64,000 bases of DNA from Metaclostridioides mangenotii (GCF_017873185.1 NZ_JAGGJX010000003.1:176480-240479), one strand, 5' to 3'; positions 53,505 to 61,908 are shown, counted from the first letter of the stretch. Notes: generated by a model not told the origin, from the sequence alone. Numbers and translations: made by a program.

Positions 53505-55382
53505 ATGTTAAAATATAATAACACATCCGAAATAAAACCATCTGATGATATTTTAAGTCAGAAAAGAGCAGAAAAAGCTATTGAGTTGGGTTTGAAAGTT
53601 GATAATCCTACTTATAATATATATGTTGCTGGCGAACCAGGTTTAGGTAAAAGTAGATATGTCTTGAAGATGATAGAAAAGCAGACACCAGTAGTAAATA
53701 ATTTTAGAGACTGGTGTTATCTATATAATTTCAAAAATCCTAGAGAGCCTATGATTTCAAATTTTGATCCGGGTAAAGGTAAAGAGTTTAAGGATGATAT
53801 TGAAGGTCTATTAGAAAATATTTTAGATGAATTGAATAGTATATTTGACAGTGAAGGTTTTGAATTAGGTAAATCTGAGCTTCTGGAAGAGTACGAAAAT
53901 AAAAAGGATCATTTACTAAAAAAGATAAAAAAATATGGAGAGGATATGGGATTTATTCTTAAGAATACAAGTTCAGGAATAGTATTTTTACCAAAACATG
54001 AGGAAGAAGAAGATAACGGCGAAGAATTTGATGAATTAGCATTTAAAAATAATAAAAAAAAGCTTGAAAAAATGTCTTTACAAGTTGTATACAAATTGAA
54101 AGAATTAGAGGAATCTGCGGAGAAAGCAGTTTCAAAGCTTGAGAAACAGATTGCAGAATACATTATAAATCCCCTTATAGAATCTCTTAAAGAAAAATAC
54201 AAAGGTGATAGCAGTGTTTGTATTTTCTTAGATAATTACAGCAAGGAAATTATAAAGGATATGGATTTAATATATATAGATGCAGATGCTTCTAAACCGA
54301 AATTAGAAAAAGATTTCTTTAAAAAGTATAAAGTTAATTTATTTATAGATAATTCAGAAATGAAAGATAGTAATTCTAAACCAGTAGTAACAGAATTAAA
54401 TCCGACTCCATTAAATTTATTTGGTAGAGCTGAATATGATTATTCAAATGGAAATATAAAGACTGACTTTACAAAATTACTTCCAGGATCTATACAAAAG
54501 GCAAATGGAGGATATCTAATTTTACATTCAGATCATCTTTTTAGAAATGCAACTTCATGGGAGATGCTAAAGAGAACATTGAGATCTCAGTCTATAGAAT
54601 TAGAGACTCAGACATCGCTTAAACCACAGAGTATGCCACTAGATTTAAAGATAATTTTAATTGGGAACAAGCAGATTTACAATACTTTATATAGACATGA
54701 ACAAGATTTTAAAAGTTACTTTAAAGTTTTAGTAGACTTCGATGATAATATAGAAAATACTGAAGAAAGTGAAGACTTAATAGCTCAGTATATTGCATTA
54801 AATTGCACTGAAAATGGCCTAAAACATCTTGAGTACGATGCAGTTTCTGAGGTTATAAAACACTGTATAAAGCTTGTGGGTGATAATGGAAAGATTTCTA
54901 CTAAACTTGATAAGATAGATGAAATATTAATTGAGTCAGATGCAATTGCAAGGAATTCTGAGTATAAATATATTAGAAAAGAAGATGTAAATAAAGCTAT
55001 AAAAAATAAAAAAGATAGAATAAGCAAAATTGAACATAAAATGAATGAGTCTGTATCAGAAAAGTTTACATTAATAGAAACTAGTGGATCTCGAGTAGGG
55101 GTAATCAATGGGCTTTCAGTTCTAAATACTGGTGAGTACTCATTTGGAAGACCTTCGAGAATAACAGTGACTACTAGTCCAGGAAATAAGGGAATAGTAA
55201 ATATTGAAAGAGAAGTAGATATGAGTGGATCTATCCATAATAAGGGAATATTGATATTGGGTGGATATCTATCTGAAAACTTTGCTCAAGATTTTGTACT
55301 TTCGATAAATGCATATATATGTTTTGAGCAAAATTATGGAGGAGTTGACGGTGATAGGTCGCCATCTACTAATTACCCTTAA
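53505..55382 (+). CDS. Lon-type (LonB-like) ATP-dependent protease, truncated at the active site
   Basis: A 625-residue AAA-plus protease. Walker A is GEPGLGKS near residue 45, a coiled-coil insert occupies ~115-220, sensor/Walker B region has KANGGYLILHSDHL, and the P domain starts at about 510 (GLSVLNTGEYSFGRPSRITV). The normal sequence continues GGVDGDSASS with the catalytic Ser; here GGVDGD is followed by RSPSTNYP and a stop. About 150 C-terminal residues including the catalytic Ser and Lys are lost. A large serine recombinase lies 33 bp downstream, so element insertion is the likely cause. AAA function may remain; proteolysis should not. Confidence 0.88.
   Translation: MLKYNNTSEIKPSDDILSQKRAEKAIELGLKVDNPTYNIYVAGEPGLGKSRYVLKMIEKQTPVVNNFRDWCYLYNFKNPREPMISNFDPGKGKEFKDDIEGLLENILDELNSIFDSEGFELGKSELLEEYENKKDHLLKKIKKYGEDMGFILKNTSSGIVFLPKHEEEEDNGEEFDELAFKNNKKKLEKMSLQVVYKLKELEESAEKAVSKLEKQIAEYIINPLIESLKEKYKGDSSVCIFLDNYSKEIIKDMDLIYIDADASKPKLEKDFFKKYKVNLFIDNSEMKDSNSKPVVTELNPTPLNLFGRAEYDYSNGNIKTDFTKLLPGSIQKANGGYLILHSDHLFRNATSWEMLKRTLRSQSIELETQTSLKPQSMPLDLKIILIGNKQIYNTLYRHEQDFKSYFKVLVDFDDNIENTEESEDLIAQYIALNCTENGLKHLEYDAVSEVIKHCIKLVGDNGKISTKLDKIDEILIESDAIARNSEYKYIRKEDVNKAIKNKKDRISKIEHKMNESVSEKFTLIETSGSRVGVINGLSVLNTGEYSFGRPSRITVTTSPGNKGIVNIEREVDMSGSIHNKGILILGGYLSENFAQDFVLSINAYICFEQNYGGVDGDRSPSTNYP
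55350..55358. other. Putative attachment-site junction inside the lon-like gene
   Basis: GACGGTGAT, coding the conserved G-V-D-G-D of the Lon active site, is the last stretch that agrees with the family. From 55359 the sequence diverges. This is the probable attL crossover region of the recombinase element. The partner junction with the lon 3' end was not found in the window. Confidence 0.5.
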
Positions 55383-55414
55383 ATACAAACTTAGAGTTTC
55401 CAACAGTTCTAGAA

Positions 55415-56935
55415 TTAATTTATGTCAAGGTTTAATTCAATTTCAATTTTAAAATCATCTTTCTTTGTATTTGGTTCTTTTATACAGAAGATTTTTTTAA
55501 TAACTGTTTTTAATAGAGAGTTTTTCTTTTCAATATTAGTGATAGTAGGATATAAATCTATTACATTTTTAAGTCCGTCTATTATTTCCTTTTCTGTTTT
55601 TTTAGGTGATTCATATATATTTACTTTTTCGAGTTCTTTTAACTTGACTTTTATATTCGTTATTCTATTTTTTAGATTTTCTGAACGTTCTAAAAAAACA
55701 TCATCATCATAGATTCCACGTTCTAATAGGTCATATAGTTTAATTTTTTGTTGCTCTAATTCTTTTAACTCTGACTCGAATTTGTAAATGATAAATAGAT
55801 CTTTAGATTCTTTTGACGCGTCTTTTTCTTCATAGTCAATCTTATTTACTTGTATCTTATAACTATCTAGTGTATCTTGTAATGCTCCGATTACAATGTC
55901 TTCGAAAACTTCAAAACGTATCTGTCTATTTCCACAAGTTTTATTGCATCTTAAATAAATGCCTACATCTTTAGTGTTATAATTCATAGAAGCACCACAT
56001 TTACCACAAACAACTAATCCTGAAAAAGGATTTTTAATTGGCCATTTACCCCTATGTTTGAGTTTACCACTTCTTATAGCTTGTGCTCTTTCAAACATTT
56101 CTACACTGATTATAGGTTTAATATTAGCTTTTATATATTCCACCTTGTCCTCTTCTTGCTTTTCAAAAATATAATTACCATTTTCATTTAGTTTCCTTGT
56201 CTGTTTAACACGCCCACGGCTAAAATACCCACAATAAGCTTTGTTTTTTAATATCGAAGTTACACTTGTTGGATGCCAACTATCAGATTTTGCAGGCTTA
56301 ACTCCCAAACTGTCAAGATAACGAGCAATTTTATATACACCAAGATTTTGATTAACATATAGATCGTATATTAGATATACAGTTTCTGCATTTTCATCCT
56401 GAACCAAATGTCTTTTACCCGCAGAATCGTATTGATTTTTATATCCAAAAGGTGGATCACCGAAAACATAATTACCATCTCTAAAGCTTTTTAATTGCCC
56501 TCTTGTAAGACGCTTTTTAATCATTTTCAATTCTTGTCTAGCGATGAATGTTTGCATTTCAGTCATTTGTTCGTCTAAATCATCATCAAGATCATATATT
56601 TTTTGCGGAGTTATTATTTTAGTATTTGAATATTTAAAAGTCTCTAGAATAAGTCCTTGATCTTTCATTCCACCACGGCCAAGACGATCGATATCCATAA
56701 CAAGAACTGCGTCATATTTGTTGTCTTCAACCTCTTGTAATAGTTTGATCATTTGAGGGCGGTTTATTATAGAATCTCCTGAAACTATTTCTTCTTTAAT
56801 ATCAACTATGTTTAAATTTTTCTTTTTAGCCACGTCAAGAAGAACAGCTTTATGTTTGGCAAGAGTTTCGAATTCTCCAATCTGCTCTGCCTCTAAATCA
56901 GCACGTGACTTACGTAAATACATAGCAACGTTCAT
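55415..56935 (-). CDS. Large serine recombinase, SpoIVCA/CisA-like
   Basis: A 506-residue site-specific recombinase. Resolvase domain 1-150 with the catalytic Ser in MYLRKSRAD and DIDRLGRGGMKDQG; Recombinase domain ~165-270 (DPPFGYKNQYDSAGKRHLVQ...); zinc ribbon CGKCGASMNYN...CNKTCGN at ~312-345; then a coiled coil. Size and motifs match the skin-element recombinases of Bacillus and C. difficile sigK. It is directed toward the truncated lon-like gene, the usual place beside attL. GGAGG precedes ATG. Confidence 0.93.
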   Translation of the reverse strand: MNVAMYLRKSRADLEAEQIGEFETLAKHKAVLLDVAKKKNLNIVDIKEEIVSGDSIINRPQMIKLLQEVEDNKYDAVLVMDIDRLGRGGMKDQGLILETFKYSNTKIITPQKIYDLDDDLDEQMTEMQTFIARQELKMIKKRLTRGQLKSFRDGNYVFGDPPFGYKNQYDSAGKRHLVQDENAETVYLIYDLYVNQNLGVYKIARYLDSLGVKPAKSDSWHPTSVTSILKNKAYCGYFSRGRVKQTRKLNENGNYIFEKQEEDKVEYIKANIKPIISVEMFERAQAIRSGKLKHRGKWPIKNPFSGLVVCGKCGASMNYNTKDVGIYLRCNKTCGNRQIRFEVFEDIVIGALQDTLDSYKIQVNKIDYEEKDASKESKDLFIIYKFESELKELEQQKIKLYDLLERGIYDDDVFLERSENLKNRITNIKVKLKELEKVNIYESPKKTEKEIIDGLKNVIDLYPTITNIEKKNSLLKTVIKKIFCIKEPNTKKDDFKIEIELNLDIN

Positions 56936-57078
56936 TTTTTATCCTCCTTAAATCTCGTTTTAACTTATGGTTATATATTATCATAAAAAGAACATGCGTA
57001 GAAATATTACATTTTTTGTACATTAATCGTTTTCCTTATTGTATGATTAATAGTATATATTGAGAGAGGGAGATATAC

Positions 57079-57276
57079 ATGAAGTTCAAACAACTGGCGG
57101 ATACTCCGGAGGAGTTCGTCTATATCCTGTTTATGATAATTAATCAGAAGAAAAAGTATAAATTAATTGATAAAAACACCTTGCAGTTAATTAATAGCTG
57201 CGAGGTGTTTTTATCAATTAATTATATTGTATTTAAAAGGTTAAGATTATTTAGCTGCCCAGATTTCAATTTCTAA
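57079..57276 (+). CDS. Doubtful 65-codon ORF
   Basis: ATG has a good ribosome site (GAGGGAGA) and the first 27 codons (MKFKQLADTPEEFVYILFM) include unusually GC-rich codons. The second half runs through a strong terminator hairpin and over the end of ridA, so translation to the listed stop is doubtful. It may be a short real gene, an element accessory gene, or a remnant. Confidence 0.28.
   Translation: MKFKQLADTPEEFVYILFMIINQKKKYKLIDKNTLQLINSCEVFLSINYIVFKRLRLFSCPDFNF
57162..57226 (-). terminator. Terminator of ridA
   Basis: TTAATTGATAAAAACACCT pairs with AGGTGTTTTTATCAATTAA, with inner GCAG/CTGC. It lies 20 nt after the ridA stop on the minus strand. Confidence 0.9.
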
Positions 57277-57642
57277 TTTTATCTCTTTTAACCCTAAAGC
57301 ACTAACATACGCAACAGTCATTGAGGGATAAGGTACTTTAAAAAAATTTTCATATACTTGATAGAAGTAATCCCAGTCGATTTCTTCTATAGCCCATATA
57401 TTTACTTTTATTATATTATCCGGTGTCAAACCTACACTCTTTAATAGATTTGATATATTTAAAAATGTATTATTCACTTGCTGATTAAATTCTACAGGAA
57501 AATTGCCATCTAAGTCTGCACCAACTTGTCCAGAGAACGTATAGAACGTTGCATTAGGTTCTATCTTTGTAATATGTGTATAGTTGCCTACTGCTTTACT
57601 TACCTTTGATGAATTTAATCTGCTAACTACATTATTATTCAT
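57247..57642 (-). CDS. RidA/YjgF/YER057c family protein
   Basis: A 131-residue protein of the RidA family, which hydrolyses reactive enamine/imine intermediates. FYTFSGQVGADLDGNFPV and NIIKVNIWAIEEIDW, PYPSMTVAYVSALGLKEIKLEIEIWA carry the trimer-interface motifs. The catalytic Arg of classical RidA (xxRxxxxV) appears as PSMTVAYV without Arg, so it is not an active RidA deaminase and may belong to an Rid2-7-like group. It is inside the recombinase-associated accessory region. Confidence 0.85.
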   Translation of the reverse strand: MNNNVVSRLNSSKVSKAVGNYTHITKIEPNATFYTFSGQVGADLDGNFPVEFNQQVNNTFLNISNLLKSVGLTPDNIIKVNIWAIEEIDWDYFYQVYENFFKVPYPSMTVAYVSALGLKEIKLEIEIWAAK

Positions 57643-57709
57643 ACTATTAATTCCTTTCTGTATTGGGATATAATAATTTCTACCTCAATATATTCTTTAT
57701 AATATATTG

Positions 57710-57796
57710 TTATCCATTGATAGAAATCTTTTTGTCAAAAACAGAAATGGAAAATTTATTGAATTTTAAATAACTAGCATATAAACTTTTTTTCAT
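57710..57796 (-). CDS. 28-codon leader ORF upstream of ridA
   Basis: ATG at 57796 follows AGGAGGTGTCAAA, and a consensus promoter lies directly upstream. The product is MKKSLYASYLKF, then NKFSISVFDKKISING: basic and aromatic. It ends 68 nt before ridA. It could be a leader peptide or the remaining 5' end of a lost gene. Confidence 0.4.
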   Translation of the reverse strand: MKKSLYASYLKFNKFSISVFDKKISING

Positions 57797-57818
57797 TTTG
57801 ACACCTCCTATACTACAG

Positions 57819-57847
57819 ATTATATGAATTATAATATGTGTTGTCAA
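57819..57847 (-). promoter_or_regulatory. SigA promoter of the leader ORF-ridA operon
   Basis: On the minus strand TTGACA, 17-nt spacer (ACACATATTATAATTCA) and TATAAT: full consensus. Confidence 0.88.
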
Positions 57848-57866
57848 TTAAAGTTAAGATTGAGTA

Positions 57867-57893
57867 ATAAAAAAGACGCTATTTAAAGCGTCT
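57867..57893 (-). terminator. Terminator of the upstream minus-strand remnant
   Basis: AGACGCT-TTAAAT-AGCGTCT on the minus strand followed by six T. Confidence 0.85.
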
Positions 57894-58049
57894 ATTATTC
57901 TTTCACCATTTTTTTCATCAAATCAAATCCATTTGGAAATTTCTTTGATCTTCAGTTAGCTCACTAAACACTTTGATCATATTTTTCATAAATTTATCGT
58001 AACTACCCAATATAACGCCATAAGTGAGTACATGTGTTAAACAAGACAT
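57893..58049 (-). pseudogene. Small frameshifted ORF of the element
   Basis: From ATG 58049 one frame reads MSCLTHVLTYGVILGSYDKF and on to FSELTEDQRNFQMDLI, stopping at 57918. In the next frame NGFDLMKKMVKE then continues to a stop just before the terminator. The two parts read as one ~50-residue helical protein with a frameshift near 57930. No family recognised. Confidence 0.35.
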
Positions 58050-58093
58050 AGGACAAATTTATTTAAGCATACCTTTTTATTAGAGGTGATTAT

Positions 58094-58270
58094 ATGGTTA
58101 AGTTAATTGCGGAAAATTTTGAAGAAAACGGAAAGAAGTATAGCAGATTATACAAACGCGGAAATGGAAGAGCTTATATAATCTCTGCAAATAATACCAA
58201 AGAAGAACAAGAAGAAGTATTTAAAGCTATGAAACGCGAGTATATAAACGCAACGATAGATATGTATTAA
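58094..58270 (+). CDS. Small hypothetical phage-like protein (58 aa)
   Basis: Unrecognised. AGAGGTGA lies 5 nt before ATG. MVKLIAENFEENGKKYSRLYKRGNGRAYIISANNTK then KEEQEEVFKAMKREY: a beta-hairpin with basic residues followed by a helix. A GTGC-TTCG-GCAC hairpin (58279-58297) follows the stop. Such small single-domain genes are typical of mobile elements. Confidence 0.6.
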   Translation: MVKLIAENFEENGKKYSRLYKRGNGRAYIISANNTKEEQEEVFKAMKREYINATIDMY

Positions 58271-58335
58271 TAAGTTTAGAAGTTGTGCTTCGGCACTTCT
58301 TTAAAGATAAATAGGACAAGCAGAGGGGAAAATAA

Positions 58336-58437
58336 ATGAATATTTGTTCACGAGACGAAGGGAAAATTGAGAACCAGCAAGCAGTTGTTGACGATTTGTA
58401 TTACGCTTTGTCGTGTTATGGAAAAATAAGAGCATGA
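58336..58437 (+). CDS. Small ORF (33 aa)
   Basis: Unrecognised. AGAGGGGA precedes ATG by about 6 nt. The product MNICSRDEGKIENQQAVVDDLYYALSCYGKIRA is acidic-helical. It is followed 12 nt later by another tiny ORF, giving the look of a decayed phage operon. Confidence 0.35.
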   Translation: MNICSRDEGKIENQQAVVDDLYYALSCYGKIRA

Positions 58438-58449
58438 GATGATGTACAT

Positions 58450-58572
58450 ATGAAATTATGTGATTTAAGAATATGGATAGGCAAAGTATACTGCAGATGT
58501 GTACAGTTAAGCAGAGATAATAAGTATTTGAGAAGTAAACTGGGTTTGAATAACGTAACAAAAGATGAGTGA
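58450..58572 (+). CDS. Small ORF (40 aa)
   Basis: Unrecognised. Starts MKLCDLRIWIGKVYCRCVQLSRDNKYLRSKLG, with three cysteines and many basic residues. Weak ribosome site (GAGATGATG). Possibly a remnant of a DNA-binding phage protein. Confidence 0.35.
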   Translation: MKLCDLRIWIGKVYCRCVQLSRDNKYLRSKLGLNNVTKDE

Positions 58573-58764
58573 TTTGAAAAGAATTGAATTAATAAATATA
58601 TTATGTACAAGACAGTGAAAGTTAACACATATAATCAATTTTTACTAATATTAATACAATGATTATAGTAAGATACTTTTAGCATTAATATGTCAAAAGT
58701 CTAAAGATTTACAAATAAATATATGATTGAATCTCAAGCAATCTATCAGAAGGAGGATTGTAAA

Positions 58765-58956
58765 ATGCTTAGACAAACTCCTTGTGAGCATGAACATGCG
58801 CATGAATTTACAAGGACACCGGTTACAGAAACAGAACGTAGAGGGAAGGATAAAGTTTTTATATATTATGATGTATATTTCTGTGAGTCATGTGGTTGTA
58901 CGTTTAAGATAATCACAGATATAGAAGTAAAGATAAACTACTATAAATGGATATAG
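58765..58956 (+). CDS. Small Cys/His-rich protein (63 aa)
   Basis: A 63-residue protein with strong AGAAGGAGG ribosome site. CEHEHAHEF and YFCESCGCTFKI form a probable zinc ribbon. The rest is MLRQTP and RTPVTETERRGKDKVFIYYDV. It resembles small zinc-finger proteins of phages; family not identified. Confidence 0.55.
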   Translation: MLRQTPCEHEHAHEFTRTPVTETERRGKDKVFIYYDVYFCESCGCTFKIITDIEVKINYYKWI

Positions 58957-59028
58957 TTGGTATGCAGAGGGTGCTTTTGCAAACACATAAGTGCCTTCTG
59001 AAATACAAGGAATATGAGGCGGGAAATA

Positions 59029-59112
59029 TTGAAAGTAGAATTTACAATACCAGGAGAGTGTGTCAGTAAAGATAGACCTAGGTTTTATAATGGGCATGCT
59101 CGAGGTTCTTAG
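59029..59112 (+). pseudogene. RusA N-terminal remnant
   Basis: A TTG with GGCGGGA upstream opens KVEFTIPGECVSKDRPRFYN then GHARGS and a stop. It matches the start of RusA resolvases (FTIPGxPVSKxRPRF). The remaining ~100 codons are absent. It supports a prophage-derived origin for this region. Confidence 0.7.
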
Positions 59113-59155
59113 TGAAGAAGAATCATTTGTTTGATTTGAAGGATATATAATAAAT

Positions 59156-59190
59156 AAAAAATAGAAGGCGATAAAGGCCTTCTATTTTTT
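59156..59190. terminator. Terminator between element remnant and cotJC
   Basis: AAAAATAGAAGGC pairs with GCCTTCTATTTTT around a short loop; T-run on both strands. Confidence 0.9.
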
Positions 59191-59192
59191 AT

Positions 59193-59855
59193 TTATTGAA
59201 ATTTTGGAGGTTTTGCATCAACATTAAAGTTTTCTCCAGGTGATGGACTAGAAAGATCAAAGTATAGTTTTGAATCTTCCGTTACTCCAAAGCTTTGATT
59301 TGATCCAGTGTTACTTACTTTATTAAATGCCTCTCTAAACATAGCATTATGAGCCTCTTCTCTATTTAACAAAAAGTCTATCGTTTCTTTTACAAATTTA
59401 TCATCTATTTGTCTGTATAGATATTGATAAACGACCTTTGCTCTTTGTTCTGATGCTATGTTTGATAGCAGATCAGCACATAAATCACCTGTTACAGTTA
59501 CATAATCGCCTGTCCAAGAGTATCCTGAAGCATTTATTAAACCAGGATTTAATCCAAGTAAGACATGAGATTGTATTTCACCTGCACCAACTGCTTCATA
59601 GTCGACATCATGGCCATTAAGCATATTAATCATAGTCCCTACCATTTCCATATGGCTTAATTCCTCAGCAGCGATATCTAAAAATAAATCCTTTATTTCA
59701 GGATCTTTTATTCTGAAACTTTGAGAGATATATTGCATTGCAGCTTTTAACTCTCCATTACCTCCTCCTAATTGTTCTTGAAGTAATGCAGCGTATTGAG
59801 GGTTAGGTCTCTCGATTCTAACTTCTTGTAAAAGTTTCTTTTCGTGTTTAAACAT
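59193..59855 (-). CDS. cotJC: Spore coat manganese catalase, CotJC-like
   Basis: A 220-residue di-manganese catalase family protein. Metal ligands are in LGGGNGELKAAMQYISQSF (Glu), DIAAEELSHMEMV (Glu, His), and REEAHNAMFREAF (Glu, His). ATG 59855 follows AAGAAGG; earlier in-frame codons are excluded. C. difficile homologues (CotCB, CotD, CotG) are abundant spore coat proteins. It is probably made in the mother cell and detoxifies peroxide or has a structural role. Confidence 0.92.
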   Translation of the reverse strand: MFKHEKKLLQEVRIERPNPQYAALLQEQLGGGNGELKAAMQYISQSFRIKDPEIKDLFLDIAAEELSHMEMVGTMINMLNGHDVDYEAVGAGEIQSHVLLGLNPGLINASGYSWTGDYVTVTGDLCADLLSNIASEQRAKVVYQYLYRQIDDKFVKETIDFLLNREEAHNAMFREAFNKVSNTGSNQSFGVTEDSKLYFDLSSPSPGENFNVDAKPPKFQ

Positions 59856-60087
59856 AACATACCTTCTTTCTATTTTTATCCTTAATTTTAATATTGTCAT
59901 TGACGATATTTTTATACAATGTTTTTATAGATAACTTCAAAAACATTTGTAATTGCATTTTAATTTCCTGTTTTGGATATAAACCTATGAGACAAGTTGG
60001 GGGATAGTCTTTTCTTTATAGGAATTTATTGGTATTATGATTATAATAGATGATACAAAGGTGATATATCTAAAGGAGATGAAGATA

Positions 60088-60255
60088 TTGACTTATATAA
60101 AAAGAATGCAACTATATTTAAATAGAAAAAATATTGATATTGCGTTTGTATTTGTAATGCTAGGAATTATTATGAGCTCATTCTTCGCTAATGCTTGGAT
60201 AATTTCTTTATTAGCTTGTCTTTTCATTAAAGATGACGAAACAAATACAAATTAA
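60088..60255 (+). CDS. Small single-TM protein (55 aa)
   Basis: Unrecognised. TTG 60088 is the probable start, 10 nt after AAAGGAGA; an ATG at 60079 is too close. LTYIKRMQLYLNRKNIDI is basic, followed by the helix AFVFVMLGIIMSSFFANAWIISLLACLFI and an acidic tail. Membrane protein in a region of spore genes. Confidence 0.5.
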   Translation: MTYIKRMQLYLNRKNIDIAFVFVMLGIIMSSFFANAWIISLLACLFIKDDETNTN

Positions 60256-60400
60256 AACATAAAGTTTACACTTTCGTTACAGAGGTTAACGAGTATTGTT
60301 TTCCTCGATAAAGGTATTATTGAATTTGACTGAAATAAAGAAAAATTTTTATAAAGTACAAATCAAAAACTTCAGAGATATTTATAGAAGTTTATTAATT
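60256..60400 (+). other. Probable gene remnants
   Basis: Between 60282 and 60334 one frame reads RLTSIVFLDKGIIEFD and then stops, like the C-terminus of an ABC ATPase (LDKGxIxEFD). The next frame gives LTEIKKNFYKVQIKNF. Neither has a start with a ribosome site. A terminator follows at 60401. Confidence 0.3.
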
Positions 60401-60426
60401 AAGTCAGCATATGCTGACTTTTTTTA
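60401..60426 (+). terminator. Intrinsic terminator
   Basis: AAGTCAGCAT-ATGCTGACTT, a 10-bp perfect palindrome followed by TTTTT. Confidence 0.85.
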
Positions 60427-60727
60427 TTGGTTACTTTATTCTATAAAGTTTCCTTATTGTGGTAAAGAATATAAAACTGCCTAAATTTGAGAGGGTGATA
60501 TAGTTTAATGGATTAAATGCAATTAATTAATAATATAAATAGAACTTTAGAATAAGTAAAACTCCCAGCTTTACTGTGTTAACATATATTAACAGTAAAA
60601 ACCCTGCAATAGTTATGTTAGTATAAATTTAAATCATAATATAAAAAAATTATACTAATAGATATCTATATACTAAATGGATATGTATAGGAATAAATTT
60701 TTTAAAAAAAAGGGGAGTAGATTTTAA
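60427..60727 (+). other. Upstream region of the CWB2 gene
   Basis: About 300 bases. An inverted repeat TGTTAA-CATATA-TTAACA lies near 60576. AT-rich tracts TATAAATT and TATACTAATA are possible promoter elements, but none has a good partner box. No ORF. Confidence 0.45.
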
Positions 60728-61771
60728 ATGCATATTAAAAAGTACATATCAGTTTTAATGGCAGGTTCAGTAATTATAAGTGGATTACTTATGACTAGCA
60801 CAGTAAATGCATATGCAGAGAGCGGAAACACGAAAAGAAAAGTAGTAAATTGTTCAAAAAAATCGGCGGTAATTTTGGCTAGTGGTGAAAAGTATACAGA
60901 TATTTTAACTGCTACAGTTTTAGCAAATGAAAAAAATTGTTCTATACTTTTAACTTCAAAAGATTTTGTTGATCAAAATACTGTGAATGAAATTAAGAGA
61001 TTAAAAGTTGGAGAAGTTATAATATCTGGTGGGGTAGACTCAGTTTCTGAAAATGTTGAGAGACAGCTTAATGATTTTAATGTCAGAAGAATAGCTGGTG
61101 AAGATAGATACGAAACTGCAGTTAAAATAGGAGATGAAGTAAGATCATTGTCTGGTAATCTCGATGATGCAATGTTAGTAGATGGGACAAATTTCCCTGA
61201 CGTTATTACAATCTCTGCGTTGGCATCTCAAAAGAGAGCACCAATATTGATAACTCAACCGGAACAATTGGTTAAATCTACTAAAGATACCTTACAAGAG
61301 TGGAACATCAAAAATACAACTATTGGTGGAAGTTATGATTCTGTGTCAAAAAATATAGAAGATAATCTTGAAGTTACTAATGTTAGTAGAATAGGTGGAG
61401 CTGACAGATATGAGACAGCTGAGTTAGTTGGGGCAGAAGTAAGAAATCTAACTGGAAACTATGATGATATGATCTTGGTTGATGGGACTGATTTCCCTGA
61501 TGGTATAACAATAAATAGTTTAGCATCTAAATTTAATGCTCCTATAATGTTAACACCACCAAACAAAATTTCAGAAACCACTAGTAACAAAATTAATGAT
61601 TGGTCAATACAAAATATACTAATAGGTGGAGGCTATAAGTCAGTATCTAAGAGTATTGAGGAGAATTTAGGGGTAGAGAATAAGGAAAGAGTTGCTGGAG
61701 TTGATAGATATGATACAGCGGTTAAGATATCTCAAAGACTATCACAACTAAAAAACTATATAGGAAAATAA
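60728..61771 (+). CDS. Cell wall protein composed only of three CWB2 repeats
   Basis: A 347-residue secreted protein. Signal peptide residues 1-30 (MHIKKYISVLMAGSVIISGL...NAYAES). Three cell-wall-binding type 2 repeats follow (about 45-145, 146-245, 246-340), each with the AGxDRYETAVKIG motif and VDGTNFPD, IGG. Three CWB2 modules form the anchor that binds anionic wall polymer in C. difficile Cwp proteins. Here there is no additional functional domain, so it is a bare anchor. AGGGGAG precedes ATG; a terminator follows. Confidence 0.92.
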   Translation: MHIKKYISVLMAGSVIISGLLMTSTVNAYAESGNTKRKVVNCSKKSAVILASGEKYTDILTATVLANEKNCSILLTSKDFVDQNTVNEIKRLKVGEVIISGGVDSVSENVERQLNDFNVRRIAGEDRYETAVKIGDEVRSLSGNLDDAMLVDGTNFPDVITISALASQKRAPILITQPEQLVKSTKDTLQEWNIKNTTIGGSYDSVSKNIEDNLEVTNVSRIGGADRYETAELVGAEVRNLTGNYDDMILVDGTDFPDGITINSLASKFNAPIMLTPPNKISETTSNKINDWSIQNILIGGGYKSVSKSIEENLGVENKERVAGVDRYDTAVKISQRLSQLKNYIGK

Positions 61772-61812
61772 AGATAAATTAAAGAACTTAAACAAGTAAT
61801 TTTATATAGGAA

Positions 61813-61853
61813 CAAAAAGGGACTTAAAATATATATTTTGAGTCCCTTTTTTG
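61813..61853 (+). terminator. Terminator of the CWB2 gene
   Basis: AAAAAGGGACTTAAAAT pairs with ATTTTGAGTCCCTTTTT, then T-run. Confidence 0.93.
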
Positions 61854-61908
61854 TTTTTAACTAAAAACAACTCAACTTTGATCATACTACACATATAAGG
61901 TAGATAGT

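Noticed and set aside
57079..57276. Possibility that this ORF is the missing C-terminal part of the lon-like gene
   Set aside because: Its sequence (MKFKQLADTPEEFVY...) has no resemblance to the Lon proteolytic domain C-terminus.
60296..60484. 62-codon plus-strand ORF
   Set aside because: It reads across the palindromic terminator at 60401-60425 and has no ribosome site.
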